Shown here: positions 16,849 to 25,896 of the stretch, in pieces
Layout: each line of letters opens with the position of its first letter
How positions within the stretch are numbered: the stretch's first letter is position 1
Source of the DNA: Salinivenus lutea
Lineage (GTDB): Bacteria; Bacteroidota; Rhodothermia; Rhodothermales; Salinibacteraceae
Assembly (NCBI GenBank): GCA_002894685.1
Contig: NCRC01000001.1
Coordinates: 164,332-228,331 of the forward strand
Reading direction: 5' to 3'
DNA: 64,000 bases
The notes under the pieces: generated by a model
The model's input: only the letters and a program-made list of their open reading frames with translations
Databases searched by the model: none
What the model was told of the DNA's origin: nothing
Translations under genes and position numbers: made by a program

Positions 16849-18237
16849 CTACCGCTCCACGACCTCGTCGAGCTGGTACCGTTTGCGCTTGTCCCAGAGC
16901 GTCTTCTTCGAGATGCCGAGGCCATCGGCGATGTCGGCGTAGCTGTCGTCCGGGCGCACCTCCAGGGTGCGGCGAATGTAGGCCTTTTCGACCTCCTGCA
17001 GCGTGCGGCCCAGCGGAAACTGGAAGGCCTCGCCCGCGGCGTGCATGTCGTCGAGGCGGCCCGGCGGCGCCAGCGTCAGGTCGCCAACCTCGATTTGATC
17101 GCCGTCGGCGAAGATCATGGCGCGCTCCAGCACATTCCGGAGCTCCCGCACGTTGCCCGGCCACATGTGGTCCCGCAGTTTTTCCTCCGCGGCCTCAGTG
17201 AACCCTTTGACGGTGCTCCCAAACTCGCGGTTGAAGGTCTCGATCATGTGCCGCGCAATCAGCATCACGTCGTCGCCCATGTGGCGGAGCGGCGGCATCT
17301 TGACGTTCACCACGTTGATGCGGTAGAAGAGGTCTTTGCGGAAGGTATTTTCCTGCACGCTCTGCTCCAGGTCGGAGTTGGTCGCACACAGGATGCGCAC
17401 GTCGGCCGTCAGGTCCTCTACGCCCCCCAGCCGCCGGAACTGTCGGCTCTCCAGGAAGGACAGCAGCTTCGCCTGGAGTGCCATGCTCATCGAGTCGATT
17501 TCGTCGAGGAAGAGGGTCCCTTCATCGGCGACCTCAATCAACCCCTCTTTCGAGTCGCGCGCGTCGGTGAAGGCCCCCTCCTCGTACCCAAAGAGCTCCG
17601 CCTCCAGGAGATTGTCGGGCAGCGCCGCGCAGTTGATGTCGGTAAACTGGTGCTTGGCCCGCGAGGAATTGTAGTGAAGGGTCTTCGCGGCCAGGTTTTT
17701 CCCCGTCCCCGTCTCGCCAGAAAAGAGCACCGTGGTGTTGGAGGCGCTGCAAAGCGTCTCGATGGTGTCGCGGACCCGCACGATCGGATCGCTCTGGCCC
17801 AGAATGCCCTCGATGGGGTACTTTTGCTGCTGCTGCGTCTTGATCTGCTCCAGCTCCTGCTGGGCGCCGTAGAGGTCGATCGCCTTCTCCAACAGCGCCC
17901 GCATCTCTTCCAGGTTGACCGGCTTCTGGAGATAGTGAAATGCGCCCTGCTGCATGGCCTCCACCGCCGTCTGCACCGACGAGTGGGCCGTCATGATGAT
18001 GACCGGAATGTCGAGGCCCCGCTCCTGGAGGGTTTCCATCAGCTCCACGCCGTCCATCTCGGGCATCATCATGTCCGCCACCACCACATCGGGCGTGGCG
18101 GCGCCCTCGTCGAGCGCCTCCAGCATCGAGAGCGGGTTCAGGTACGACTCGACCTGATAGCCGTCCCGCTCCAGCACGTTGGAGAACAGATTGCCGATCT
18201 TCGGCTCGTCGTCGACTACGTAGATACACTTGTCCAT
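16849..18237 (-). CDS. NtrC-type response regulator with altered GAFTGA motif
   Basis: A 462-residue, three-domain regulator. Receiver (1-120): acidic pair in VVDDEPKIG, phospho-acceptor Asp in VVVADMMMPEMDG, Thr in IIMTAHS and Lys in YLQKPVN. AAA+ sigma-54 interaction domain (about 145-375): Walker A GETGTGKN, Walker [12 protein letters not shown] and the R-finger region. C-terminus: Fis-type helix-turn-helix (SYADIADGLGISKKTLWDKR). The sigma-54 contact loop reads GAFTDA instead of GAFTGA. From memory, the same Gly-to-Asp change in E. coli NorR relieves repression by its regulatory domain. No partner kinase is adjacent. The gene is divergent from btuF. Confidence 0.95.
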   Translation of the reverse strand: MDKCIYVVDDEPKIGNLFSNVLERDGYQVESYLNPLSMLEALDEGAATPDVVVADMMMPEMDGVELMETLQERGLDIPVIIMTAHSSVQTAVEAMQQGAFHYLQKPVNLEEMRALLEKAIDLYGAQQELEQIKTQQQQKYPIEGILGQSDPIVRVRDTIETLCSASNTTVLFSGETGTGKNLAAKTLHYNSSRAKHQFTDINCAALPDNLLEAELFGYEEGAFTDARDSKEGLIEVADEGTLFLDEIDSMSMALQAKLLSFLESRQFRRLGGVEDLTADVRILCATNSDLEQSVQENTFRKDLFYRINVVNVKMPPLRHMGDDVMLIARHMIETFNREFGSTVKGFTEAAEEKLRDHMWPGNVRELRNVLERAMIFADGDQIEVGDLTLAPPGRLDDMHAAGEAFQFPLGRTLQEVEKAYIRRTLEVRPDDSYADIADGLGISKKTLWDKRKRYQLDEVVER

Positions 18238-18540
18238 ACAGGCAAAGGAATGCGTGTCGGGTGCGCTCGCCTTGGGGCCTCAGAATCACCAACAGGCGCC
18301 GTCCGACGAGCAACCGATCATGACGAGGGACTACTCAAGGGTGGGGTTTGTACTAACACACAACCGGGACGCTCAGTGTGGGGCGGAAGATTCCCGCGGT
18401 GGGGTAATTTTACACGAAACAGGGGACCGTGTCAACGGTGTGGCGAGAGCGCGGCCCCTGCGCCCCCCATCAACAACTTTTGGTCGGGGGCGTATCAGGT
18501 CGCTGGTTTTCGTTGTGTCGCATTCGATTTCCTCCTGAGC
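18238..18540. other. Divergent intergenic region
   Basis: About 300 bases between the NtrC-type regulator and the BtuF-like gene, which must hold both promoters. The only structure noted is ACAC...GTGT around 18412-18436. No cobalamin riboswitch consensus, tRNA or convincing small ORF was found. Confidence 0.5.
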
Positions 18541-19500
18541 ATGCGCCTCTCCCCTGTTGTTTTTGCTGCGGCTCTGGTGGTTGCCGGGCTCGTGGGGTGC
18601 AGCGCAGATCAGGACGCGGCGCCGGCTGAGCTGACCGACGATCTGGGGCGAACCGTTCAGGTCGAACGTCCGGTGGAACGGGTGGTGTCGCTCGCGCCCA
18701 ACCTGACTGAGCTGGCGTTTGCGGCGGGCGCCGGCTCCACGCTCGTCGCCGTTACCTCGTCGGACGACTACCCTCCCGCGGTCGACTCCCTCGACCACGT
18801 CAGCGCCCTCCCGGTCGACTTTGAGGCAATCACGGCCCAGGAGCCCGACCTGGTGCTGGCCACCGATCAGATCAACCCTCCCGGGGATACCGACACCTTC
18901 GACGCCCTCGACCTTCCGGTGTACTTCTTTTCCTTCTCGTCGCTGGGGGACGTGTTCGACGCCATCGAAACGATGGGGACGTTGCTGAACACGGAGGCGG
19001 CCGCACGCGACAGCGCACAGGCCCTCCGGCGGCGGGCCGAGGCCCTGCGCACCCAGACGGCCGACATTCCCCAGTCGGAGCGCCCGCGGGTGCTCGTCCT
19101 GATCGGAGAGGAAACCCTCTACGGCTTTGGTCGGGACAGCTACATCCACACGCTCGTGGAGATGGCGGGGGGACGGAGCATCACGGACTCGCTCGACGCC
19201 CAGGCCCCCACCCTCACCGAGGAATTTGTGCTAACGGAGAAGCCGGACGTGATCGTCGGCGCCTGGGGGCCCGACTACGACCCCGACCGCCTTCAGTCTC
19301 TCCACCCCACCTGGGACATCGTGCCGGCCCTCCAGAACAATCGGGTCTACAGCCTCCCCGACGACCTGCTGCTGCGTCCGGGCCCGCGGCTCGTGGACGG
19401 CGCCTGGCGCATGGCCGCCCACCTCCATCCGGATCGGATCGACCCCTCTTCGGCCCGCCCCGCCGTCGCTGATTCTGCTAGCGCCCCTTCGGCCCCATGA
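18541..19500 (+). CDS. Cobalamin/metal-chelate ABC transporter substrate-binding lipoprotein (BtuF-like)
   Basis: A periplasmic or membrane-anchored binding protein of 319 residues for vitamin B12 or a siderophore. ATG 18541 starts a lipoprotein signal with lipobox GLVGC (Cys20). The mature chain has DDLGRTVQVERPVERVVSLA, the classic start of the TroA/BtuF fold, then APNLTELAFAAGAG, EPDLVLATDQ and a C-terminal lobe with LTEKPDVIVGAWGP. Its stop overlaps the permease start by four bases (ATGA), so the two are co-translated. BtuF and iron-siderophore proteins cannot be separated by motifs alone. Confidence 0.9.
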   Translation: MRLSPVVFAAALVVAGLVGCSADQDAAPAELTDDLGRTVQVERPVERVVSLAPNLTELAFAAGAGSTLVAVTSSDDYPPAVDSLDHVSALPVDFEAITAQEPDLVLATDQINPPGDTDTFDALDLPVYFFSFSSLGDVFDAIETMGTLLNTEAAARDSAQALRRRAEALRTQTADIPQSERPRVLVLIGEETLYGFGRDSYIHTLVEMAGGRSITDSLDAQAPTLTEEFVLTEKPDVIVGAWGPDYDPDRLQSLHPTWDIVPALQNNRVYSLPDDLLLRPGPRLVDGAWRMAAHLHPDRIDPSSARPAVADSASAPSAP

Positions 19501-20522
19501 AACGCCCCTGGCTCGTCGGCTTGGGCCTCGCTGGGGCCCTGATCGCGACCGTGGGGGCGGCGGTGTCCGTAGGCAGTTCGGCGGTGGGGTGGGCGGACGT
19601 GTACCACGTGGTGCTGCATCAGACCCTCTCCATCGGCCCCGACCCGTCCCCCACGGCCCGCCGCATCGTGTGGCAGCTGCGCCTGCCCCGCGCCGTGCTG
19701 GCCTGCATCGTCGGGGGCGGCCTGTCCATCATCGGCGTGGCGATGCAGACGCTGGTCCGCAACCCGCTGGCCGAGCCCTACATCCTCGGCATTTCGAGCG
19801 GGGCCTCGGCGGGCGCCTCTCTCTTTTACCTCGGCTTCCTGCCCCCCCTGCTCTCAAAAACCCTCAGCATGCCCCTCGCGGCGTTCCTGGGGGGCCTGGC
19901 CTCCATCACCATCGTCTACCTCGTCGCCCGCGATGGGCCGCGGGTGTCCGTGGCGCGCCTGCTGCTGGCCGGCGTGGCGATGTCCGCCCTCATGGCCTCC
20001 ATCACGTCGTTCATCACCTACTCGTCGCCCGAGCCCGACAAGCTGCGGGCGGTGCTGTTCTGGCTGCTCGGCTCGCTGAATGGGGCGCGGTGGGGGATTT
20101 TGCCGATCCCCGCGCTCACCACCGCCCTCGGGGTGGGCACGCTGCTTGCCCTGGCCCGGCCGCTCGACGCCATGCTGGTCGGAGAAGAGCCGGCCCAGAG
20201 CCTCGGCATGCCGGTGGAGGCCATCAAGCGGGGGCTCATTGTGCTGGCCGCCCTGGTAACGGGCACGCTCGTGGCCGTGTCGGGCGCCATCGGCTTCGTC
20301 GGCCTCATCGTCCCCCACGCCGTGCGCCTGCTGGTGGGCGTGCCCCACCGGCGCCTCGTCCCCCTCAGCTTCGCGGTGGGCGCCATTTTTCTCTGCGGGG
20401 CCGACCTCGCGGCGCGCACCGTCCTCCCGGCCCAGGAGGTCCCCGTCGGCGTCCTGACAGCCCTCTGCGGGGTGCCCTTCTTCCTGTTTCTGCTCCGGCG
20501 CCGGGCCTACCGCTTCGGATAA
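19497..20522 (+). CDS. ABC transporter permease, BtuC/FecD family
   Basis: An inner-membrane permease of 341 residues with about ten hydrophobic helices. Family signatures are WQLRLPRAVLACIVGGGLSI near residue 60, QTLVRNPLAEPYILGISSGA and GAIGFVGLIVPHAVRLLVG (the cytoplasmic ATPase-coupling loop region). It pairs with the overlapping BtuF-like gene. The cognate ATPase is not in the next position, where a polyprenyl synthase follows, so it must be encoded elsewhere or shared. Confidence 0.94.
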   Translation: MKRPWLVGLGLAGALIATVGAAVSVGSSAVGWADVYHVVLHQTLSIGPDPSPTARRIVWQLRLPRAVLACIVGGGLSIIGVAMQTLVRNPLAEPYILGISSGASAGASLFYLGFLPPLLSKTLSMPLAAFLGGLASITIVYLVARDGPRVSVARLLLAGVAMSALMASITSFITYSSPEPDKLRAVLFWLLGSLNGARWGILPIPALTTALGVGTLLALARPLDAMLVGEEPAQSLGMPVEAIKRGLIVLAALVTGTLVAVSGAIGFVGLIVPHAVRLLVGVPHRRLVPLSFAVGAIFLCGADLAARTVLPAQEVPVGVLTALCGVPFFLFLLRRRAYRFG

Positions 20523-20600
20523 CCGGCCGCTGTTACGCAAGCAGGCCGCCGCGCACAAACCTTTCCATGAGCCAGCCGTTCGTGGGGTAGTCTCTTTTCA

Positions 20601-21692
20601 ATGATGATTGAAAACACGATGGCCAACGTCTCCTCGCCCCCCTCCGATACGCCCGCGTCGGACGATCGGGTCTCTGCCAACGGGGAGGCGGACGCTCTGA
20701 CAATCGACCGCCCCGTCCCCACGACGCTGGACGACATCCGGACGCCGGTCGAGGACGACCTGGACGCCTTCCAAACCTACTTCCGGGAGGCAATGCGGGC
20801 CGACCACATGCTGCTGGACAAGATCACGCAGTACGTCCTCTGGCAAAAGGGCAAGCGCATTCGCCCCCTGCTCGTGCTCCTCTCGGCAAAAGCCTCGGGC
20901 GGGGCGCCCTCCGAGATGACCCACCGTGCGGCCGCCCTCGTCGAACTGCTCCACACCGCCACCCTCGTGCACGACGACGTGGTCGACGACGCCGATCGGC
21001 GACGGGGCGTCTTCTCCATCAACGCCCTCTGGAAAAACAAAATTGCCGTGCTGATGGGCGACTTTCTCCTCAGCCGCGGCCTCCTCCTGTCGCTCGACCA
21101 CAACGACTATACGGTGCTGCACACCCTCTCGGACGCCGTCCGTCGCATGAGCGAAGGGGAGCTCCTGCAGATCCAAAAGTCGCGCCTGCTCGACATCGAC
21201 GAGGACACCTACTTCCGCATTATCTCCGACAAAACGGCCTCCCTCATTTCCGCCTGCACCAAGAGCGGGGCCGTCAGCGTCTCCGACGACGAGGCCCTCG
21301 TCGAGCGGATGGCCCAGTTCGGCGAAACCCTCGGCCTGGCGTTCCAGATCCGGGACGACCTGTTCGACTACAGCGAGCAGGACGCGGGCAAGCCCGTCGG
21401 CATCGACCTTCAGGAGAAGAAGATGACGCTGCCCCTCATCGTCGCCCTGCGGGACGCTGGGAGGAGCGAGCGGAAACGCATCCTCAAGATCGTGGACCGC
21501 GACGACAAGGACCGCGACGACCTCCGGGAGGTGGCCGCCTTCGTGGCGGATCACGACGGCATTGCCTACGCCCGCAACCGGATGGAATCACTGGCCGCGG
21601 AGGCGAAGGGGCTCCTCGCTGCCCTCCCTCCCTCCGATGCCCGCGCCTCGCTGGTCGGGCTCACCGAGTTTGCCATCCAGCGCACCCGGTAG
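20601..21692 (+). CDS. Polyprenyl diphosphate synthase
   Basis: A trans-prenyltransferase of 363 residues that elongates isoprenoid diphosphates, for example for the menaquinone side chain. The first Asp-rich motif is LVHDDVVDDADRRRG (DDxxD with the following Arg pair). The second is FQIRDDLFDYSEQ. KGKRIRPLLVLLSAKA is the IPP-binding region, and KKMTLPLI is also typical. The N-terminal 45 residues are a polar extension, and ATG codons at 20601, 20604 and 20619 are all possible starts. Octaprenyl- or heptaprenyl-type chain length is likely but undetermined. Confidence 0.93.
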   Translation: MMIENTMANVSSPPSDTPASDDRVSANGEADALTIDRPVPTTLDDIRTPVEDDLDAFQTYFREAMRADHMLLDKITQYVLWQKGKRIRPLLVLLSAKASGGAPSEMTHRAAALVELLHTATLVHDDVVDDADRRRGVFSINALWKNKIAVLMGDFLLSRGLLLSLDHNDYTVLHTLSDAVRRMSEGELLQIQKSRLLDIDEDTYFRIISDKTASLISACTKSGAVSVSDDEALVERMAQFGETLGLAFQIRDDLFDYSEQDAGKPVGIDLQEKKMTLPLIVALRDAGRSERKRILKIVDRDDKDRDDLREVAAFVADHDGIAYARNRMESLAAEAKGLLAALPPSDARASLVGLTEFAIQRTR

Positions 21693-21778
21693 GGGCCGAC
21701 GCGTGTCGATTTTCGAGGGCCGCCTCCATTAGGTTGTGATCCTTCACTCGCTCTCGTCATTCGGACCTCGTCCCTCCC

Positions 21779-22549
21779 ATGCCTGCAGTTCACCTCCTGG
21801 GCACCGGCGCCGCGATTAGCGATCCGCACCGCACCACCACCATGCTGGCGGTGACCGATGACCGCTCCCCGCCCCGCACCCTTCTCGTCGACTGCGGCGG
21901 CGACGCCCTCCAGCGCCTCCAGCAGTGCGGCCCCGCCATCGACAGCGTCGGCGGGCTCATCGTCACCCACGCCCACATGGACCACGTGAGCGGCTTTCCC
22001 CTCCTCATGGAGAAAGTGTGGCTGGACGGGCGCGACCGGGCATTGCCCGTGGTCGGCATCGAGCCGGCGCTCGCCCAGGCCCGCCGCTCGTGGGACGCCT
22101 TCGAGCCCGTGCACCGCGACTGGGAGGGCCTCCCGCCCATCGACTGGCGCACGGTGGAGCACGCCCCCGGGGCGACGGTGTGGGGTGAAGGCGCCTGGAC
22201 CGTGACGGGAGCGCCCGTCGCGCACGGCGATACGCCGAACGTGGGGCTCCGCTTCGAACACGAGCCGACCGGGCGCGTCCTGGCCTACTCTTGCGATACG
22301 TCCGGCCCCGCCGAGGGCGTCGTCCGGCTCGCCGAGGACGCCGACCTGCTCGTGCACGAGGCCAACGGAGGCCCGTCCGAAAACCACTCGACCGCCGCCG
22401 AGGCCGCCCAGGTGGCCGACCGGGCCGACGTCGAGCGCCTCCTGCTCGTCCACCTCCCGCCCGGCGACAAGAGCGAGGAGCTCCGCCAGGCGCGGGAGAT
22501 CTTCCCCCATACGGACCTCGGCGAGGAACTCGGCACCTATTCGCTGTAA
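21779..22549 (+). CDS. MBL-fold metallohydrolase, RNase Z-like
   Basis: A 256-residue metallo-beta-lactamase-fold protein. The N-terminus VHLLGTGAAISDPHR resembles ribonuclease Z and related hydrolases. The metal-binding signature is THAHMDHVSG. Further ligands are probably His in VAHGDTPNVG, Asp in YSCDTSGP and His in LLLVHLPPG. Genuine tRNase Z features such as the exosite arm are not evident, so the substrate is open. It is followed three bases later by the convergent hemolysin III gene. Confidence 0.88.
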   Translation: MPAVHLLGTGAAISDPHRTTTMLAVTDDRSPPRTLLVDCGGDALQRLQQCGPAIDSVGGLIVTHAHMDHVSGFPLLMEKVWLDGRDRALPVVGIEPALAQARRSWDAFEPVHRDWEGLPPIDWRTVEHAPGATVWGEGAWTVTGAPVAHGDTPNVGLRFEHEPTGRVLAYSCDTSGPAEGVVRLAEDADLLVHEANGGPSENHSTAAEAAQVADRADVERLLLVHLPPGDKSEELRQAREIFPHTDLGEELGTYSL

Positions 22550-22552
22550 GCC

Positions 22553-23203
22553 TCAGAGCACGTAGAGCGCCACGGCCAGGTAGTGACAGAGGCTGCCCAC
22601 GAGCACGAACACGTGCCAGATGGCGTGGCTGTAGCGGAGCGAGTGCCAGCCGTAGAACACCACGCCGGCCGTGTACGCCAGCCCGCCGGCCCCCACCAGC
22701 AGGAGCCCGCCGATGGGGAGCGCCGCACGCATCGGGTCCACAAACAGAACGCCCATCCACCCCATCAGGAGGTAGAGGGAGGTGGCCGCCGGGTGGTAGC
22801 GGTGCTCGGAAAAGAGCTTAAACAGCAGCCCGGCCAGCGCCAGCCCCCACACGATCGCGAGGAGGGTCCAGCCCCATCCGTCGCGCATCAGAAGGGTCGC
22901 AAACGGCGTGTAGGTGCCCGCAATGAGCAGAAAGATCGCGACGTGGTCCACGATGCGCATCGAGCGCTTCAGGCGCGGCGATCGGGCGCTGTGGTACGCG
23001 GTGGAGGCGCCGTAGAGAAAGACGAGCGTGCCCCCAAAGACCGCCGAGGCGGCCAGGTCCCACCCGTCGCCGGCCCACCCGGCCACGACGAGCAACGCGA
23101 CCCATCCGACCACGCTCAGGACCAGCCCCACGCCGTGGGTGATCGCGTTCGCAAGTTCTTCCTCGTACGTCTGCCGCTTGCGCGGCTCCAGCGTCGGATC
23201 CAT
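22553..23203 (-). CDS. Hemolysin III family membrane protein
   Basis: A seven-helix integral membrane protein of 216 residues in the PAQR/hemolysin III family. EELANAITHGVGLVLSVVG is the conserved N-terminus with the first metal-ligand His. YGASTAYHS supplies the second region, with DHVAIFLLIAGTYTPF following. The final helix carries SHAIWHVFVLVGSLCHY with its His pair. The cellular function of bacterial members is poorly defined. It is convergent with the MBL gene. Confidence 0.94.
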   Translation of the reverse strand: MDPTLEPRKRQTYEEELANAITHGVGLVLSVVGWVALLVVAGWAGDGWDLAASAVFGGTLVFLYGASTAYHSARSPRLKRSMRIVDHVAIFLLIAGTYTPFATLLMRDGWGWTLLAIVWGLALAGLLFKLFSEHRYHPAATSLYLLMGWMGVLFVDPMRAALPIGGLLLVGAGGLAYTAGVVFYGWHSLRYSHAIWHVFVLVGSLCHYLAVALYVL

Positions 23204-23283
23204 TCGATCGAAAGCAAATGGGGCAGGGCGTCAACAATACAGCCGCGGGACGGACAGGATAAGCAACAGGCCCCCCGGCGCTG

Positions 23284-23862
23284 TTATCTCGACGTTTTCT
23301 TTGGATCGTCCGGCGGCTCCGCCTCGGCCCCGTCCAGCGCCCGCCGGTCCCCACTCTCTTCCCGCCACTGCCGGTAGGCGTAGAGGTCCTGCTCCACCAG
23401 TGCCAGGCAGGCCGACACCACCGCCGCGTCGTCGAGCAGGCCGAGCACGGGCACGGCATCGGGAATCAGATCGAAGGGGTTGAGGACGTAGAGGAGCGCG
23501 AACCCGGCGGCGCTGAGGGTCCAGACGGGCACCTCGCGGTAAGAGCCCCGGCGCGCATCGCGGACCAGGTGGAGAAGCAGCCGCCCGTCCTCCATCAGCC
23601 GCCCCAGCGGCCCGTCGCCCCGGAACCGCCGCTCGATGGCCTCCGCCCGCTCCACCACCGTGTCGAGGTCCGCCTCGGTGACGTCGCGCGCCCCTTCCTC
23701 CACGTAGTCGGGATCAATCCGATCGAGGCGACCGGCGAGCAGCGTCTCCCGCGCTCGGCCCAGTTGAGCGGCGACGCGTGAGAAAAACGGCGGCCGGTCG
23801 TCGCGTGAATCATTTTCCGCCCTGTCGGGCGAATCGTTGTTGTGAGCCGAGGCCATCGTCAT
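23284..23862 (-). CDS. DUF1232 (YkvA-type) membrane-associated protein
   Basis: A 192-residue protein. The central segment YVLNPFDLIPDAVPVLGLLDDAAVV is the DUF1232/YkvA signature, a hydrophobic hairpin of unknown function found widely in bacteria. The N-terminal half is charged and probably helical; the C-terminus is acidic and ends DDPKKTSR. Starts at 23862 and 23856 are equally possible. It is the last typical high-GC gene before the lower-GC islet. Confidence 0.88.
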   Translation of the reverse strand: MTMASAHNNDSPDRAENDSRDDRPPFFSRVAAQLGRARETLLAGRLDRIDPDYVEEGARDVTEADLDTVVERAEAIERRFRGDGPLGRLMEDGRLLLHLVRDARRGSYREVPVWTLSAAGFALLYVLNPFDLIPDAVPVLGLLDDAAVVSACLALVEQDLYAYRQWREESGDRRALDGAEAEPPDDPKKTSR

Positions 23863-24055
23863 GAGCCACTTGTGGAAAGAGGATCATGGGTCCAACAGGG
23901 CGACCCACCGAAAAGCTCCCCACTGCATTCGCCGCTGGTATCCATACCTGGTGGTATTTCCGCCACAGGACTTGCATTTTACCAATTTCCCTGTCAGCCT
24001 GCATGACGATCTCATTTCTTCTCCCATCTTTATTCAATCAGATCTTGACTGACCC

Positions 24056-25150
24056 ATGGATTTCGCCGAAAAGATCGACAACGTCGCCGACCGAGCCGAA
24101 GACCAGCTCGACCGAATCCGGAACGAGGAGTCCACCAAGCAGGCCCTCGTCATCCCCTTCATCAAGGCCCTCGGGTACGACGTCTACGATTTGAGCGAGG
24201 TCGTGCCTGAGTTCACCGCTGACTTCGCCGAGAAGAAAGGAGAGAAGGTCGACTACGCCATCCTGCATAACGATACGCCCTCTATCCTGATCGAGTGTAA
24301 GCCAACGGGTGCCGATCTCGAGATAAAACACGAAGAACAGCTCTTCCGATACTTCCAGGTCACCGACGCCCGCATTGGCATTCTGACTAATGGTGTGAAG
24401 TACCGGTTCTTCTCGGACCTTGAGGAGAGCAACAAGATGGACGAGCGCCCCTTCTTGGAGCTCAACCTCTTTGACTTCAATGAACAAGAGATTGAAGAAC
24501 TCAAAAACCTCCGGAAGTCGACCTTTGACCTTGAAGAGATGGTTGACACTGCCCGGGAGCTGAAGTATCGCAAGGCGCTACACGAGTACCTACAGACCCA
24601 GTGGAATGACCCGGAGGAGGAGTTCGTCCACTTCATGACCCAACAGGTCTATGACGGTCGCGTCACCCAGAATCGCCGAGATCAATTCCGGCCGATCATC
24701 AAGCAGGCGCTCAAGCAACTCGTCCATAACAAGGTGAGAGGACACCTTACCTCTGCCCTGGCCGAGGAAGAAGCGAGTGTCGAGGATGACCTGTCCGGCG
24801 GCCAATCCGACGGCGAGGACGAACTCCCGGAAGGTGTTGTCAAGCAGGATGGGGATGTCGTGACTCTTGAGGAAGAAATTGAAGGCTATCGGATCGTGCG
24901 GGCGATTCTCCGAGAGAGGGTGGACGTGAACCGGATCGCAAAGCGGGATCTGAAAAGCTACTTCAATGTGCTCCTGGACGACACGAATCGGCAACCCATC
25001 TGCCGCTTCTACTTCCACGGTGAGCAGATGCGGATCGGCCTCTTCGACAAGGAAAAGAACGTGAGTCGGGTTCCGATCGACTCGGTGGACGACATCTACG
25101 ATCACGCCGACCATCTTCAAAAGACGGTCACTTTCTACGAGGGAGAGTAA
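24056..25150 (+). CDS. Orphan type I restriction R-subunit N-terminal-like nuclease
   Basis: A 364-residue protein. The first 150 residues resemble the HsdR N-terminal PD-(D/E)xK nuclease module: TKQALVIPFIKALGYDV, then EKVDYAILHNDTPSILIECK, where Asp and Glu-x-Lys are the candidate catalytic residues. GILTNGVKYRFFSDL follows. There are no helicase motifs and no hsdM or hsdS gene nearby. An acidic linker (about 240-275) separates a C-terminal domain containing RRIC-like strands (QPICRFYFHGEQMRIGLFD). Codon use is visibly less GC-rich than the neighbours, indicating recent transfer. Phage-associated or stand-alone defence roles are conceivable but unproven. Confidence 0.85.
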   Translation: MDFAEKIDNVADRAEDQLDRIRNEESTKQALVIPFIKALGYDVYDLSEVVPEFTADFAEKKGEKVDYAILHNDTPSILIECKPTGADLEIKHEEQLFRYFQVTDARIGILTNGVKYRFFSDLEESNKMDERPFLELNLFDFNEQEIEELKNLRKSTFDLEEMVDTARELKYRKALHEYLQTQWNDPEEEFVHFMTQQVYDGRVTQNRRDQFRPIIKQALKQLVHNKVRGHLTSALAEEEASVEDDLSGGQSDGEDELPEGVVKQDGDVVTLEEEIEGYRIVRAILRERVDVNRIAKRDLKSYFNVLLDDTNRQPICRFYFHGEQMRIGLFDKEKNVSRVPIDSVDDIYDHADHLQKTVTFYEGE

Positions 25151-25200
25151 CTTCCGCCATTAGACTGCCAGCCTCTCTCGTTCCATAGATTCAGCACACA

Positions 25201-25308
25201 ATGAAGCGCTGGCTCCAAAGCCTTGTTACCGTCATCATTATCGGTGCAGTGTCCGTCGGCGACTACATGCACCGACATGCCTTCACTAAGCCTGGCTGGG
25301 AGGCGTAG
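25201..25308 (+). CDS. Small membrane-anchored peptide, hypothetical
   Basis: A 35-codon frame starting 50 bases after the nuclease gene. The first 20 residues (MKRWLQSLVTVIIIGAVSVG) form a positively charged start plus a hydrophobic helix, followed by a short polar tail with two His. This is the layout of a small membrane peptide or a truncated signal sequence. No homologue is recognised. It could be the broken 5' end of a lost gene in the islet. Confidence 0.4.
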   Translation: MKRWLQSLVTVIIIGAVSVGDYMHRHAFTKPGWEA

Positions 25309-25515
25309 CCGGCATCAACGAGGCGGAGATGAATATGTCACAGGCGCAAGGTTGCAACAAACGTGAGGTGCTTTCTTATATTCACAAATACGACTTTTTC
25401 AGATTGAGCAGACTGGCAACCGTTATCGATCCCTGAAGTAACCACAAACCATTTCGCCCACGAAAACCCCTCTCTACTACTCGTATTATCTGATTAATCA
25501 CTACTTAGACATAGG
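25309..25515. other. AT-rich spacer inside islet
   Basis: About 200 bases, noticeably AT-richer than the rest of the window. They contain a 35-codon frame (25329-25436) of doubtful coding value, preceded by a purine-rich GAGGCGGAG. The sequence from about 25370 to 25515 probably includes the promoter of the following lipoprotein-like gene. No repeats or RNA genes were seen. Confidence 0.35.
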
Positions 25516-25896
25516 ATGACACGATTCACATATCTTGCAGCTTCGGTTCTCACAGTTTTGTTACTGGCCCGGTGCGTAAGCACGGACGTGACGCGACTCG
25601 AAAGTGCGCCAGAAGGTCTTGAGCCTGTCGACACATCGAAGGTAGCAATCTACGCCGATACAAGCTCGATCGACTGCCCCTACAACGAAGTCGCCTTCCT
25701 CAGCAGCACAGGAAGCATTTCTGGATTGGACGAGAAGGTCACCCGGAAGTCGAAGGAGAAGGCCGCCGAACTCGGTGCAAACGCACTTGTAATCGGGTCT
25801 ATGCGGGCTGAAGGTCCATCATATTTCGACCGGTATGGGGATACGGAGGGGCGATTCCTTGCAGCGTATGAGGAACGCCCTTGCGGCAACGAGTGA
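25516..25896 (+). CDS. Putative small exported lipoprotein, unknown function
   Basis: A 126-residue protein with a signal sequence ending LLLARC (Cys20). Arg at the -1 position is unusual for a lipobox, so lipidation is uncertain. The body has SKVAIYADTSSIDCPYNEVA and a later KEKAAELGANALVIGSM. This combination, CPY/EVA with KA-x-ELGANA, resembles small envelope-stress or DUF4156-like lipoproteins such as the RcsF type. The assignment is by resemblance only. Codon use is less GC-rich than the chromosome average here, as for the nuclease gene. Confidence 0.65.
   Translation: MTRFTYLAASVLTVLLLARCVSTDVTRLESAPEGLEPVDTSKVAIYADTSSIDCPYNEVAFLSSTGSISGLDEKVTRKSKEKAAELGANALVIGSMRAEGPSYFDRYGDTEGRFLAAYEERPCGNE

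Noticed and set aside
18238..18540. Cobalamin riboswitch before btuF
   Set aside because: Looked for the conserved B12-box and core but found no match.
25329..25436. 35-codon frame with an upstream purine-rich tract
   Set aside because: No hydrophobic segment, motif or codon bias supports it; kept only as part of the islet spacer.
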